A stretch of 64,000 nucleotides of DNA from an uncultured Gammaproteobacteria bacterium (GTDB taxonomy: Bacteria; Pseudomonadota; Gammaproteobacteria; HK1), in the NCBI GenBank assembly GCA_958295465.1, contig OY282353.1, forward strand, positions 1 through 64,000, given 5' to 3'. Both the position numbers and the translations under genes were made by a program. A model generated the notes under the pieces. The model was not told where the DNA came from. It saw only the letters and a list, made by a program, of their open reading frames with translations, and searched no databases. Within the stretch, counting starts at the first letter, position 1, and each line of letters opens with the position of its first letter. Below are positions 42,286 to 51,829 of this stretch, one piece after another.

Positions 42286-43689
42286 TTATTCCTCCTCCGG
42301 CCAATACCGCACCGTATCCGTGCTGCCGTCACTTTTGTTGGTCTGAATGGTCATGATGTCGATCATCTCCGGTGAAGCACCCACGGTGAGGCTGGCGGCC
42401 GTATAGACACCGCCGGGGACCGTCGTCACCACCTGGCGCGCCTTCAGGACATTGAGGGAACTCTCCGGCAGCATTCCCTCCGCCTTGGCGCCTCCCACCG
42501 CAGATGTCCCGTCCGGCGCATTGAATTCGAACTTGTACGGCACCGGTTCATCCATCCGGTTCACGATGACGACCCGGAAATTGACACTGGAATGAGTATT
42601 CACGTAGGGCAGGTAAACACTGACGCCCTCCCGGACCACCTTGCCCAGCACGACGTCCGCGTTTCCTGGCGGGAATGCCGCGTTCGCGATGCCTCCATAC
42701 GAGACGGCTGCCTGGTAGGCTGCGGTCGCGGGGATGGAGGTCGTACCGTCCACCGCGATACAGAGGTGCTTGCCGTTGGCAGCCACCAGATTCACGGAAA
42801 TCCACTCGTCACTCCCATCAAGGACGCCTTCCTCGTCCTTGGTGCCGCAGTCAGCGGCGTCGGACAGGAACACATCACTGGTGAACCCGAGCTCGCCCGA
42901 GAAAGTGACCGTGCTCTCGCTGGCCGTGGCCGATAACACACCGCTGTCAGAGCCGTCGAGAGTGATGGGCGAGCTGGACACCGCTGAGAAAACGCGCGCC
43001 TTGCCCGTGCCGGGCGGCAGCCTGACCAACACACGCCCAACATTCGCCACAAGCTTTCCTGCGAAGGTCCGGAAGCTGTCAGCAAACTTGACGACAGGAG
43101 AGATAGAATTGACTTTCTCTCTCAGGCCGCTTGCAACCCTGAAAGCGGTAACGCTATCAGTGAAAGAAAAGCCGCCGCTTGCCCCAACCCTCGTCCCCAC
43201 CCGGGCAGTACCCGCCCGGTCCACGAGAACACCGAGGGCTCTGACCGTCAGCGTCATCATCGCGGTCGCGGCAATCGGTTCCGAGGCGCCAGCCGTGACG
43301 GAGAATCTCACTTGAGCATCTCCCCCGGCGCCGCCGGCGACGGGGGTCACCGTTGCAGCCGACGCTCCAGCTATCGCCAGTGTGGGAGCGGTCGATCCGG
43401 CGAACACCATGTTCCCAAGGTTGAACCTGACCTGTATCAACTCGCCAGCGGCCACCGCGCGGCCTACTTGGGCCACAAACGACAACCGCCCGGAGGGAGA
43501 GGGAGCGGCCAGCACGTAGTATGTCTCACTGCCAACGGTGACAGCGCCGGTGGTGACAAGAGTCTCCGTGGCATAGGTGAGGCTGCCGTTACCGGTATTG
43601 AGATTGACCGCCGCCTGGGCCGGAAGCTGCCCCAGTGCGGCGATCACCGCGACCATCCCGGCAACTTCGAGGATTTTCCTGGTAAACAT
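42286..43689 (-). CDS. Secreted protein of unknown function, copy B
   Basis: The 467-residue protein has a signal peptide (FTRKILEVAGMVAVIAALGQLPAQA). The rest is rich in Ala, Gly, Thr and Val with beta-strand character, like an all-beta surface or fibre protein, and carries two cysteines (DAADCGTKDEE and KHLCIAV). I do not recognise a family. Residues 1-236 are identical to copy A. GAGG lies before the ATG. Ends YWPEEE. It lies upstream of a glycosyltransferase gene on the same strand, so it might be a glycosylation target; this is inference. Confidence 0.75.
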   Translation of the reverse strand: MFTRKILEVAGMVAVIAALGQLPAQAAVNLNTGNGSLTYATETLVTTGAVTVGSETYYVLAAPSPSGRLSFVAQVGRAVAAGELIQVRFNLGNMVFAGSTAPTLAIAGASAATVTPVAGGAGGDAQVRFSVTAGASEPIAATAMMTLTVRALGVLVDRAGTARVGTRVGASGGFSFTDSVTAFRVASGLREKVNSISPVVKFADSFRTFAGKLVANVGRVLVRLPPGTGKARVFSAVSSSPITLDGSDSGVLSATASESTVTFSGELGFTSDVFLSDAADCGTKDEEGVLDGSDEWISVNLVAANGKHLCIAVDGTTSIPATAAYQAAVSYGGIANAAFPPGNADVVLGKVVREGVSVYLPYVNTHSSVNFRVVIVNRMDEPVPYKFEFNAPDGTSAVGGAKAEGMLPESSLNVLKARQVVTTVPGGVYTAASLTVGASPEMIDIMTIQTNKSDGSTDTVRYWPEEE

Positions 43690-43787
43690 GCCGATTCCTC
43701 TTTAGTGACGACCCTTACCCTTGCCAAGACCACCTAAGCAAGCAAATCCGGATCTCAGCTCGCTCCGCTCGGAAAGGCCAGGGACGG

Positions 43788-45164
43788 CTAATACCGCACC
43801 GTATCCGTGCTGCCGTCATTTTTGTTGGTCTGAATGGTCATGATGTCGATCATCTCCGGTGAAGCACCCACGGTGAGGCTGGCGGCCGTATAGGTCCTCC
43901 CGCTGACGACCCTCACCACTTGGCGCGCCTTCAGGATCACAGAGGAATTCGGCTCCAACGTTCCCTCGCTCAATCTGTTCGCCTGGACAGTGGTGTCCCC
44001 AGGCGGAGTGAACTCGAAGTTGTATCGTGCCAGCTCGTTCCCTCGATTCGTGAGCACGATCCTGAAATTGGTGCTGGAATCAGTATCCACGAAGGGAAGA
44101 TTCACGGTGACGCCTTCCCGGACCACCTTGCCCAGCACGACGTCCGCGTTTCCTGGCGGGAATGCCGCGTTCGCGATGCCTCCATACGAGACGGCTGCCT
44201 GGTAGGCTGCGGTCGCGGGGATGGAGGTCGTACCGTCCACCGCGATACAGAGGTGCTTGCCGTTGGCAGCCACCAGATTCACGGAAGTCCACTCGTCACT
44301 CCCATCAAGGACGCCTTCCTCGTCCTTGGTGCCGCAGTCAGCGGCGTCGGACAGGAACACATCACTGGTGAACCCGAGCTCGCCCGAGAAAGTGACCGTG
44401 CTCTCGCTGGCCGTGGTCGATAACATGTTGCTGATCGAAGCGGGCGCGCTGGCCGCCGCTGAGAAAACGCGCGCCTTGCCCGTGCCGGGCGGCAGCCTGA
44501 CCAACACACGCCCAACATTCGCCACAAGCTTTCCTGCGAAGGTCCGGAAGCTGTCAGCAAACTTGACGACAGGAGAGATAGAATTGACTTTCTCTCTCAG
44601 GCCGCTTGCAACCCTGAAAGCGGTAACGCTATCAGTGAAAGAAAAGCCGCCGCTTGCCCCAACCCTCGTCCCCACCCGGGCAGTACCCGCCCGGTCCACG
44701 AGAACACCGAGGGCTCTGACCGTCAGCGTCATCATCGCGGTCGCGGCAATCGGTTCCGAGGCGCCAGCCGTGACGGAGAATCTCACTTGAGCATCTCCCC
44801 CGGCGCCGCCGGCGACGGGGGTCACCGTTGCAGCCGACGCTCCAGCTATCGCCAGTGTGGGAGCGGTCGATCCGGCGAACACCATGTTCCCAAGGTTGAA
44901 CCTGACCTGTATCAACTCGCCAGCGGCCACCGCGCGGCCTACTTGGGCCACAAACGACAACCGCCCGGAGGGAGAGGGAGCGGCCAGCACGTAGTATGTC
45001 TCACTGCCAACGGTGACAGCGCCGGTGGTGACAAGAGTCTCCGTGGCATAGGTGAGGCTGCCGTTACCGGTATTGAGATTGACCGCCGCCTGGGCCGGAA
45101 GCTGCCCCAGTGCGGCGATCACCGCGACCATCCCGGCAACTTCGAGGATTTTCCTGGTAAACAT
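43788..45164 (-). CDS. Secreted protein of unknown function, copy A
   Basis: The 458-residue tandem paralogue of copy B has an identical signal peptide and first 236 residues, and the block TASESTVTFSGELGF to REGV is almost identical too. The segment after FSA and a stretch of about 70 residues near the C-terminus (VNLPFVDTDSSTNFRIVLTNRG) differ strongly from copy B. The mosaic pattern points to recent duplication with local replacement. GGAGG precedes the ATG. First gene of the surface-protein–glycosyltransferase series. Confidence 0.75.
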   Translation of the reverse strand: MFTRKILEVAGMVAVIAALGQLPAQAAVNLNTGNGSLTYATETLVTTGAVTVGSETYYVLAAPSPSGRLSFVAQVGRAVAAGELIQVRFNLGNMVFAGSTAPTLAIAGASAATVTPVAGGAGGDAQVRFSVTAGASEPIAATAMMTLTVRALGVLVDRAGTARVGTRVGASGGFSFTDSVTAFRVASGLREKVNSISPVVKFADSFRTFAGKLVANVGRVLVRLPPGTGKARVFSAAASAPASISNMLSTTASESTVTFSGELGFTSDVFLSDAADCGTKDEEGVLDGSDEWTSVNLVAANGKHLCIAVDGTTSIPATAAYQAAVSYGGIANAAFPPGNADVVLGKVVREGVTVNLPFVDTDSSTNFRIVLTNRGNELARYNFEFTPPGDTTVQANRLSEGTLEPNSSVILKARQVVRVVSGRTYTAASLTVGASPEMIDIMTIQTNKNDGSTDTVRY

Positions 45165-45469
45165 GCCGATTCCTCCACTCTCAATGGGACTTAGTTAGAC
45201 ACGGGCTGAACGCGAGTTTCAGCCTTCGGCGGGATCATGTCAACCCCTCTGAACCAAATCAGATCGATTTTCTTATCTATTTGATAATCAAGGCGAATTG
45301 AAGGAGCATCCGGCCCGGAAAGGGCACATCCGTCTCCCCGCGTTCAGGCGGCCGGACCACACGACCATTCCGGCCGGCCCCTGGCCGTCGTCTTGCAGTC
45401 TCCGGCGAGCTTCCGAAATCGGCCGTCCATCATGTCCGCGGCAGAGCCGAGGGACGTGCGTCATCGGGT
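45165..45469. other. Intergenic region upstream of the secreted-protein genes
   Basis: About 300 bases. The part near 45250-45295 is AT-rich (TTTTCTTATCTATTTGATAATCAAG) and is the likely promoter region for the minus-strand genes, though no clear -35/-10 pair stands out (TTGACA at about 45238-45243 on the minus strand lacks a good -10). No gene is supported. Confidence 0.45.
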
Positions 45470-47551
45470 TCATCGATCATCCTTACCGTACAACTCCGTG
45501 TGAAGTTCGAGCTGCTCCCTGATCCGCCGGGTGAGCTCCAGGCCCTCCTCGTGGTCCGCGATTACGTATGGCGTCACCATGACCACCAGCTCGGTGCGAT
45601 CCCCCTGCAGGCTGTCCGTACGGAACAGCCGGCCGATCCCCGGCAACCGGCCCAGGAAAGGCACGCCGGTCTCGCCGGCGCTCCGGGTGCCGGAGATCAG
45701 TCCACCCATCAGGAACGAGCCCCCGTCCCTCAGCGTCAGGCTCGTGCTGATCTGCCGGTTCAGAATGGTCGGTGAGCCTTCCTCGCTCGTCTCGGCGGTC
45801 AGACTCGCTTCGCTGAGCTGCTGGGAGATCCGGAGGTCCACCAATCCGTTCGCCTGGACGACCGGCTTGATCTCCATCTGCACTCCCGTCTTGCGGTAAG
45901 TGACCCGGGTCTGCAGGATGTTGGGCGAGTCGTCCTCCCTGACCTGTTCCGAGGTCTGGGTGACCACCGGGATCTCGTTCCCTACCTCGATGCTGGCCGT
46001 CTCGCCGCTCTTGACCAGCAGCCGGGGCCGGGATCGGATCACGACCTTGTCGTCCCGGTAGAAGAGGTTCAGCGCCGCACGGGTATCACCGCCGCTGTCG
46101 AGGGTGGCGCCCCGCCGGATGCCACTCAGGCTCCCGAAGGTCCCAAAGCTCAGCACACGGCTGCCCAGATCGCCTCTGAGCAGGAACTCGAACCCCGTCT
46201 CCTCCTCGTCGGTCAGCGTGATCTCGGCGATCAGCACCTCGATCAGTACCGAGGGCACCGCTTTGTCCAGCTTCTCGATGACCCTCCGGACCTCGGCCCA
46301 CTCCTTCCCGGAGCCGCGGAAGATCAACATGTTCCGATTCTTGTCGACGACGATCCGTTCGCCGGCCGGCCCCGGGCGCGGAATCCCCGTGCCGCTCCCC
46401 GGGGGTTCTCCACCGTCCCGAGCCTCCGCCGGCTCCGGCAGGCCGCCGGCGCCCAGGCCGAGGATCCGGTTGAGGGTTCCGGTCAGCTCCGCAGCCTGGG
46501 TGTTGCGGACCTCGTAGGTGAACACTCCCTCTTCGATCGTCTCCTTCTGCCGGGTATCCAGGGTCCGCGCCCACTCCGTCACGTGTTCGATCGTGCCGGG
46601 GTCCGCGGCGAAGGCGATCACCTTGTTCACGCTCTCGAGCGCGATGAGGATCACGCTGCCAGGGGATGCGGCGCCGAGGCTCGTATGGTATCCCTCGGCG
46701 TTCAGGATCGAGGCCAGCGCGCCGGCCAAGGCCCGGGCCTCCATGAAGACCGGCTCCATGACGACCCCGTACCGTCCCCGCAACAACGGCTGATCCAGGA
46801 CGTCGATCATGGCGAGAGCCCGGGCGAGCATGTCCCTGCTACCCTTCAACAGGAGCGCGTTGCGGTCGGGGTCCTCGAAGACTTCCAGATCCCGGCCGCC
46901 GAACGCCTCCTTCAACCACGTCCTGACCTGTGGACCCCGAACGACCTTGAGCGGCACCAGTTGGAAGATCGTCCGATGGGTGGCGGGGACCTCGGGCAGG
47001 GCACGGCCGCTGACGAGAAGGGGCACGTCGGGCGCCCCGGTCCCTTCGCCCAGGACGAAGGTCAGAATTCCCGCTTCCGTCTCCCTGAGATCGACACCGT
47101 ACTCCCGCAGCACCTGGCGGGCGGCGGCGAAGAGCTGGCGGGGCGGCAACGGCTCGGTGAGCCTGAGGGTGACCAGATCGGTCTTGTCCCGCAGACCCGG
47201 CGAGATGACGAAGGACATGCCCAGCTCCTCGCCGAACACCTCGTTGATGAACGGAACCAGCGGCACGTCGTGGAAGCTGACCCGCACCGGGTCGCCCACG
47301 AGATCCTCGCCCAGCCGGTCCGCGACGCTCTCCGCCACGGTCCGCTGGATGACGACACCCGGCGCCCGGGTGGCTCGCAGCTCGCCGGGGGTCGCATCGC
47401 GAGGTGGAGGTGCGCCTTCGTCCCCGGTCACGGGCGCCGGCAGTCCCCTCGGCTCTCTGATCGGGTCCGGCAACGGATCGACCTGGAGGGTCGAGCACGC
47501 GCTCACCAGCCAAAGGACCGGTAGCGCCGCGCCCAAGCGAAGAGACCTCAT
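45470..47551 (-). CDS. gspD: Type II secretion system secretin GspD
   Basis: The 693-residue outer-membrane secretin is a lipoprotein by its signal (LPVLWLVSAC). N-terminal N0-N3 modules follow (VSFHDVPLVPFINEVFGEELGMSFVISPGL; VVDKNRNMLIFRG). The C-terminal secretin domain contains VLIEVLIAEITLTDEEETGFEF, VGNEIPVVTQ and GGLISGTRSAGETGVPFLGRLPGIGRLF. Multimers form the channel for folded exoproteins. It is the last gene of the gsp operon. Confidence 0.93.
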   Translation of the reverse strand: MRSLRLGAALPVLWLVSACSTLQVDPLPDPIREPRGLPAPVTGDEGAPPPRDATPGELRATRAPGVVIQRTVAESVADRLGEDLVGDPVRVSFHDVPLVPFINEVFGEELGMSFVISPGLRDKTDLVTLRLTEPLPPRQLFAAARQVLREYGVDLRETEAGILTFVLGEGTGAPDVPLLVSGRALPEVPATHRTIFQLVPLKVVRGPQVRTWLKEAFGGRDLEVFEDPDRNALLLKGSRDMLARALAMIDVLDQPLLRGRYGVVMEPVFMEARALAGALASILNAEGYHTSLGAASPGSVILIALESVNKVIAFAADPGTIEHVTEWARTLDTRQKETIEEGVFTYEVRNTQAAELTGTLNRILGLGAGGLPEPAEARDGGEPPGSGTGIPRPGPAGERIVVDKNRNMLIFRGSGKEWAEVRRVIEKLDKAVPSVLIEVLIAEITLTDEEETGFEFLLRGDLGSRVLSFGTFGSLSGIRRGATLDSGGDTRAALNLFYRDDKVVIRSRPRLLVKSGETASIEVGNEIPVVTQTSEQVREDDSPNILQTRVTYRKTGVQMEIKPVVQANGLVDLRISQQLSEASLTAETSEEGSPTILNRQISTSLTLRDGGSFLMGGLISGTRSAGETGVPFLGRLPGIGRLFRTDSLQGDRTELVVMVTPYVIADHEEGLELTRRIREQLELHTELYGKDDR

Positions 47552-47590
47552 CTCGAAGCCGGGATCGAAGCAGGGACGGACATCGGCGCC

Positions 47591-48106
47591 CTACTCCCGG
47601 ACGCGCGGGAACAGGGTGAGGACTTCTTCGGGCCGGCCATCGCCCCCGAGGATGAGGCGGTTGTCGGTAACGGATACCAGGGTACGCCCATCCGGCAAGG
47701 TGTCGCCCGGCGCCAGTCGGGCGACCCCGCCTTCCGGCGACGCCAGCAACACCGCGGTCTGGCCCTCCGCCACGATCAGCCCGACGTAGCCCATCTCCAC
47801 GAGAACCGGATGGAGGCCGGGTTCGCCCTGCCCGGGCGGATCGGCCGAGGGGGGCGGCGCGGCTTCGGCCTTCAGGAGCTCGTTCAAGGAGACTCCCCAG
47901 CGCCGGTTCGCCATGAACGCAGCCAGATCCTCGGGCGTCATATCGGGGGCGGCCTCGGCAAGGAGGTCCGACGGCGCCTTCATGGCGGCCTGATCGGGCG
48001 GGCGCACGGAGACGGTCATCGCGACCAGGGCGGCCGCGAGGCAGGCCAGCAACGCGATGCCCCATCGGAGCCCGCCAAGGATCATCGTCCCCATCGGGCG
48101 AATCAT
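47591..48106 (-). CDS. GspC-like inner-membrane component of the T2SS
   Basis: The 171-residue protein has one N-terminal membrane helix (GIALLACLAAALVAMTVSV). A linker with a MTPEDLAAFMANRRW motif follows, then a C-terminal beta domain (GLIVAEGQTAVLLASPEGGVARLAPGDTLPDGRTLVSVTDNRLIL) like the HR domain of GspC. HR domains contact the secretin N0. No PDZ domain is present. Position between gspM and gspD supports the role; naming as GspC, GspN or GspP is uncertain. Confidence 0.65.
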   Translation of the reverse strand: MIRPMGTMILGGLRWGIALLACLAAALVAMTVSVRPPDQAAMKAPSDLLAEAAPDMTPEDLAAFMANRRWGVSLNELLKAEAAPPPSADPPGQGEPGLHPVLVEMGYVGLIVAEGQTAVLLASPEGGVARLAPGDTLPDGRTLVSVTDNRLILGGDGRPEEVLTLFPRVRE

Positions 48107-48166
48107 AGAACGCCGCCCGGCTTGCCGTCGAGATTCACCGCCCGACCGCTTCGATGCGGGCCGGCG

Positions 48167-48757
48167 CTACCCCCGCTCCGCCTCGACGCCCACGAAGTAG
48201 GCCGAAAGGCTCAGCGCCAAGCGGGAATCCTGGCGCCTGCGCCGGTAGAGGTCCAGATGGTCGACGACCAACTTCTTCGAATACGTCGCGACGGCGTGGA
48301 TCAGCCGCAGTTCGACCCCCGGACGATATTGGGCGTCCAGCCGGATCTGCACGCGCCAGATCCCAGGCAGATCCGGCACCGGCCGGCTCAACCCGGGACG
48401 CACCTGGGCGTCCAGCAGACGCAGACCCTCGACCACCCCGTTCAGCGCGGCTTGCAGCTTCGCCTGAGCGAGCCCCTCGGTCTCGGCCTGCCAGAACACC
48501 GCGGTGAGCTCCCGATGGGTCTTCCGCTCGGCTTCCAGCAGTTCGGGCCAGTCCCGCCGCTCGAGCAGGGTCTCGGCCTTCATCAACCGCTCGGCCTCGG
48601 CGGCGTACTCCTCGTGGACGGCCACCACGCGTTCGGACCGGGACAGTACGAAATAGAAGAGGACGATGCCGAGAATCAGCCAGACGCCCCACCTCAACCG
48701 CGCGTTACCGGCGAATTCCGCCGCCAGGGGCGCGAGCAGGCGATTCAGCGCATTCAT
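48167..48757 (-). CDS. gspM: GspM-like T2SS protein
   Basis: The 196-residue protein has a short cytoplasmic start, one membrane helix (WGVWLILGIVLFYFVL) and a periplasmic part with coiled coil (AEAERLMKAETLLERR) then an alpha/beta end. This is the GspM/PilO layout. The start overlaps the end of the gspL gene. Sequence is too divergent for motif proof; order K-L-M supports it. Confidence 0.7.
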   Translation of the reverse strand: MNALNRLLAPLAAEFAGNARLRWGVWLILGIVLFYFVLSRSERVVAVHEEYAAEAERLMKAETLLERRDWPELLEAERKTHRELTAVFWQAETEGLAQAKLQAALNGVVEGLRLLDAQVRPGLSRPVPDLPGIWRVQIRLDAQYRPGVELRLIHAVATYSKKLVVDHLDLYRRRRQDSRLALSLSAYFVGVEAERG

Positions 48758-49797
48758 CCCCGCACCCTCAACGTGATCTCGATCCGGTTGTCGCCACCGG
48801 GCGCCGGCTTCGCCCTGACGTGTTCGAAGAGGGGCTCGGCTTCGAGGGAGCGCACGTACGCGATCGGGTCCAGGTCGGGATCCTCGACGACCACCTTGAG
48901 CTCGCGCTGCTGGTAGCGCCATTCCCGGAACTGCGCCGCCGGACCGGGAATCGCCTGGTCCACGAGGCCCATGAGACGAGCCTGCGACGGCGTTCCCAGA
49001 ATGTCGGTGAGCGCCCGGTTCGTCCGGCGCAAGCGCACCAGCTCGTTCCGTGCTTCCAGGAGCGGACCCAGCTCGTCCTGCATCCGGGCCAGCTCGCCGG
49101 CGACCTCTTCCTTGACGTGGTGGATCTTCCAGATCCTGGCTTCCTGCCAGATCAGGACCAATGACAGGGCGAGGAGGCAGGCCGCGACGAGCGGGCGTTC
49201 GCGGGCCTCGAACCACTCGCCCGGGGAGAGCGGGCTGGACCACGGATCCGGCTCGATGCGGGCGTCCGACGCCTCCCGTACGCTCGGCGAGGGGAGTCCT
49301 CCCGCTCCGTTCTCCTGGCGACCGACGAACCAGCCCAGCTTGTGCTCGTCCGGACGATCCGGAAACCAGAACGAGTCCGCGAGCACCCCCGCCCGCCAGT
49401 ACTGCAGGTCGAAGCCTTCCCGGCAGCCCTGGAGGTGCACCCCGTCCGGCTTTCGCGCAAGGAACACCGTTTCGGGGAGGACCCGGGTGCGCCTCCCGCG
49501 GCCGGCGCCGACCGCGTCTGCGTCCCAGAACCACACCATCGCGGAGCTGCCGGACCACACGCAGTGATGGCCGATCCGCTCGAAGGGACTCCAGACCGGC
49601 AGCTTGAGCTCCAGCGCGGAACGGCGTCTGTTCCGCGGGACGTTGGCAAAGTCCTCGCGACGGTACATGCACAAATCGCGGCCCACGATCCAGTGCGAAT
49701 GCCAGGACCTGACCGGCAACCTGGCCACGCCGCTTCGGGTCTGGATGACGTTCGGCTTACCGGAGAAGAGCCGTAGCAGCTTGAACAGGAGTTTCAT
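48754..49797 (-). CDS. gspL: GspL-like T2SS assembly protein
   Basis: This 347-residue protein has an N-terminal cytoplasmic actin-like part, a membrane helix near residue 220 (PLVAACLLALSLVLIW), and a periplasmic coiled coil plus ferredoxin-like domain (RYQQRELKVVVEDPDLDPIAYVRSLE). GspL recruits the ATPase GspE. ATG 49797 is chosen; 49818 is an alternative, and both overlap gspK. The N-terminal domain is shorter and more divergent than in Vibrio or Klebsiella. Confidence 0.7.
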   Translation of the reverse strand: MKLLFKLLRLFSGKPNVIQTRSGVARLPVRSWHSHWIVGRDLCMYRREDFANVPRNRRRSALELKLPVWSPFERIGHHCVWSGSSAMVWFWDADAVGAGRGRRTRVLPETVFLARKPDGVHLQGCREGFDLQYWRAGVLADSFWFPDRPDEHKLGWFVGRQENGAGGLPSPSVREASDARIEPDPWSSPLSPGEWFEARERPLVAACLLALSLVLIWQEARIWKIHHVKEEVAGELARMQDELGPLLEARNELVRLRRTNRALTDILGTPSQARLMGLVDQAIPGPAAQFREWRYQQRELKVVVEDPDLDPIAYVRSLEAEPLFEHVRAKPAPGGDNRIEITLRVRG

Positions 49798-50782
49798 GCG
49801 GAATGCTCGAATCGTCATGGGCGGTGATGGCTTCGGTATACCGGTAGTCCTTTCGCCAGGGCGCCGACTCGCCGAGCGGCGTCAGCTCGACGCCGGTGAC
49901 GAGGCGCACGGCATCGCCCTCGCGCCAGAGGGAGACCCGCATGAAACGCGAGGGGAGCACACGCACCTCCGTGTCGTCGATGTCCAGGTGTCTCCCGGTC
50001 AACATGGCGATCAGGCTCGGCCGGGATATCGAACGTTTCTCCCGCTCCTCCAGTACTTCCTGAACGTTCCGCCCGTCCAGATCGAACAGCGCGGCCAGGA
50101 TCTCGGGACGCATGGTATCGAAGTTGTAGCCGAACACCGGGCGCACGGTCAGCAGGGGCCACAGCCGGCGCCATCGCTCGGGGGGGAGCAACGCTTCGAC
50201 TCCGAGTACCTTCCGCAGTTCCAACGGGCTCGCCATGATCCAGTTGAGCGGCGGGTCGCTTCCGCCCTGCCGGTAATGGTAGTCCTCCGCCCCGTTCAGG
50301 ACGAGGTCGTCATCCCCGTCGATGTAGTCCCGGACTCGAGGCACGATCCACTCGAGATCGGCCGCGGCGACGCCGGCGCGCTTCAGCAGCGCCTCGAGGA
50401 GGGGAAACTCCGGAGCGTTGACCGACGCGAGCCCGCCTTCGTCCTGGATGGAGAACCGGATCCCTCCGAGACCGGCGTAGACCTCTCCCTGCACCCTGAG
50501 CTCGCCGTCGCCGTGGAGCGGGAGGGAGTCGGAGAACCGCTGCCGCTCCTCCAGGATCAGCCCGCGATGGTTCATGCGCCCGGTGGCGAGCAGATAGATC
50601 ACGGTGGCTTCGGTGCTGCGACGATCGAGGTCCGACTCCAGCCGGTGCACGGCCATGAGGGCGCGTTCGACGTCGGACGCCACCATCCGGTCGATGTAGG
50701 CGGCCAGCAGCGCCAGCCCCGCGAGCACCCACAGGGTCGTCACCAGGATGAAGCCCCCCGCGTTGTGGCGGGCGCTCTTCAA
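49757..50782 (-). CDS. gspK: Minor pseudopilin GspK
   Basis: The 341-residue protein has a type IV prepilin-like start (HNAGGFILVTTLWVLAGLALLAAY) and a large globular domain (FSIQDEGGLASVNAPEFPLLEALL; VRDYIDGDDDLVLNGAEDYHY) typical of GspK, which caps the pseudopilus tip. TTG 50782 is the only start before the prepilin helix and overlaps the gspJ stop (TTGA). Confidence 0.85.
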   Translation of the reverse strand: MKSARHNAGGFILVTTLWVLAGLALLAAYIDRMVASDVERALMAVHRLESDLDRRSTEATVIYLLATGRMNHRGLILEERQRFSDSLPLHGDGELRVQGEVYAGLGGIRFSIQDEGGLASVNAPEFPLLEALLKRAGVAAADLEWIVPRVRDYIDGDDDLVLNGAEDYHYRQGGSDPPLNWIMASPLELRKVLGVEALLPPERWRRLWPLLTVRPVFGYNFDTMRPEILAALFDLDGRNVQEVLEEREKRSISRPSLIAMLTGRHLDIDDTEVRVLPSRFMRVSLWREGDAVRLVTGVELTPLGESAPWRKDYRYTEAITAHDDSSIPHETPVQAATALLR

Positions 50783-51423
50783 AAGTCTTCCCGATAGTTG
50801 GGAACGGGCTCGGGAAAGAGATCCAGGTGCGCCAGCCACACCGTTCGGCCCGCCTCCGAGATGAGCCTGATCATGCGCGGGATGGCCTCCTGGGCGGGGG
50901 ATCGGGGGCCACCCTCCGCGATCGGCCAGTGATCGTGCCACCGCCCGGCCGAGTCCGCGTACTGAAACGCGAGCGTCTCGCCATCCAGGGCCAGCACGGT
51001 CCACGGCGCACCGCCCCCCTCCGCATAGGCGACGACCTTCGATTCGCCATCGCCACCGACGGACCACCGGACCCTGACCGGCATGCCGGGCTCCCCGGCA
51101 AGAGATTGCAGTGTGACGCCTTCGAAGGAAGACGCATCGCCGATGAACCGCCTCGCTTCGGGACGGGAAGGCGCCATCGCCTGAACCGTCGATACGAACC
51201 AGTGCCGGTGCAGGGCCGTGAGGGAAAGGTCCCGGTGCACGCGCTTCACCGTTGCATACTTCCCCAGGAAGAAGCCGACACCCTGGATGAGCAGGGTGCC
51301 GAGCAGCGACACGAGCACGAGGACGACCAGCATCTCGAGCAGCGTCAGGCCCTGGGCGGCCCCGAAAACGGCCCTTACCCCGGACGCCGGCGTGTCAATA
51401 CCCAGGTTCCCGTACCTTTTCAT
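50779..51423 (-). CDS. gspJ: Minor pseudopilin GspJ
   Basis: The 214-residue protein has a prepilin motif (GLTLLEMLVVLVLVSLL with Glu+5) after a 25-residue leader and a C-terminal beta domain. Part of the pseudopilus tip complex with I and K. Overlaps gspI and gspK. Confidence 0.82.
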   Translation of the reverse strand: MKRYGNLGIDTPASGVRAVFGAAQGLTLLEMLVVLVLVSLLGTLLIQGVGFFLGKYATVKRVHRDLSLTALHRHWFVSTVQAMAPSRPEARRFIGDASSFEGVTLQSLAGEPGMPVRVRWSVGGDGESKVVAYAEGGGAPWTVLALDGETLAFQYADSAGRWHDHWPIAEGGPRSPAQEAIPRMIRLISEAGRTVWLAHLDLFPEPVPNYREDF

Positions 51424-51829
51424 GCCCGGTCAGCCGCAATCGCCAAGACCCCATCGGCCGCCCCCGTTCGCTCATCGCGAACTCGATTTCGTACAGGCCG
51501 AGCTCGAAGTTCCCTTGAGCGCCGGTCATGGTCTGGCTTTGACGAACGGGCTGCAACAGCTTCGCCGTCCATACGATGTCGAACCCGTCGAGCTCGAAGT
51601 TTCCGGCGCTTTCCTTCCGCGGATTGATCGACGACAGATATTCGATCGCGTGACGCGCTGCCGGTACCCGGCGGGAGACGTCCTGAGTCCGTGCGAGCGC
51701 AATCAGATCGGTGTTGAAGAGCCCGTACAGCGCCATCGCCGCGCCGGTGAAGATCACCAGCGCGACCATGGTCTCCAACATGCCGAAGCCCTTCGTCCGG
51801 CGCCCGAAGGCCGGGGGCCCCCTACGCAT
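51395..51829 (-). CDS. gspI: Minor pseudopilin GspI
   Basis: The 144-residue protein starts at ATG 51829 with a 14-residue basic leader and the prepilin helix GFGMLETMVALVIFTGAAMALY. It ends with an antiparallel sheet-like region (LYEIEFAMSERG). It overlaps its neighbours on both sides. Confidence 0.82.
   Translation of the reverse strand: MRRGPPAFGRRTKGFGMLETMVALVIFTGAAMALYGLFNTDLIALARTQDVSRRVPAARHAIEYLSSINPRKESAGNFELDGFDIVWTAKLLQPVRQSQTMTGAQGNFELGLYEIEFAMSERGRPMGSWRLRLTGHEKVREPGY

Noticed and set aside
45298..45522. Short plus-strand frame upstream of the secreted-protein genes
   Set aside because: No ribosome-binding site and runs into the antisense of gspD.
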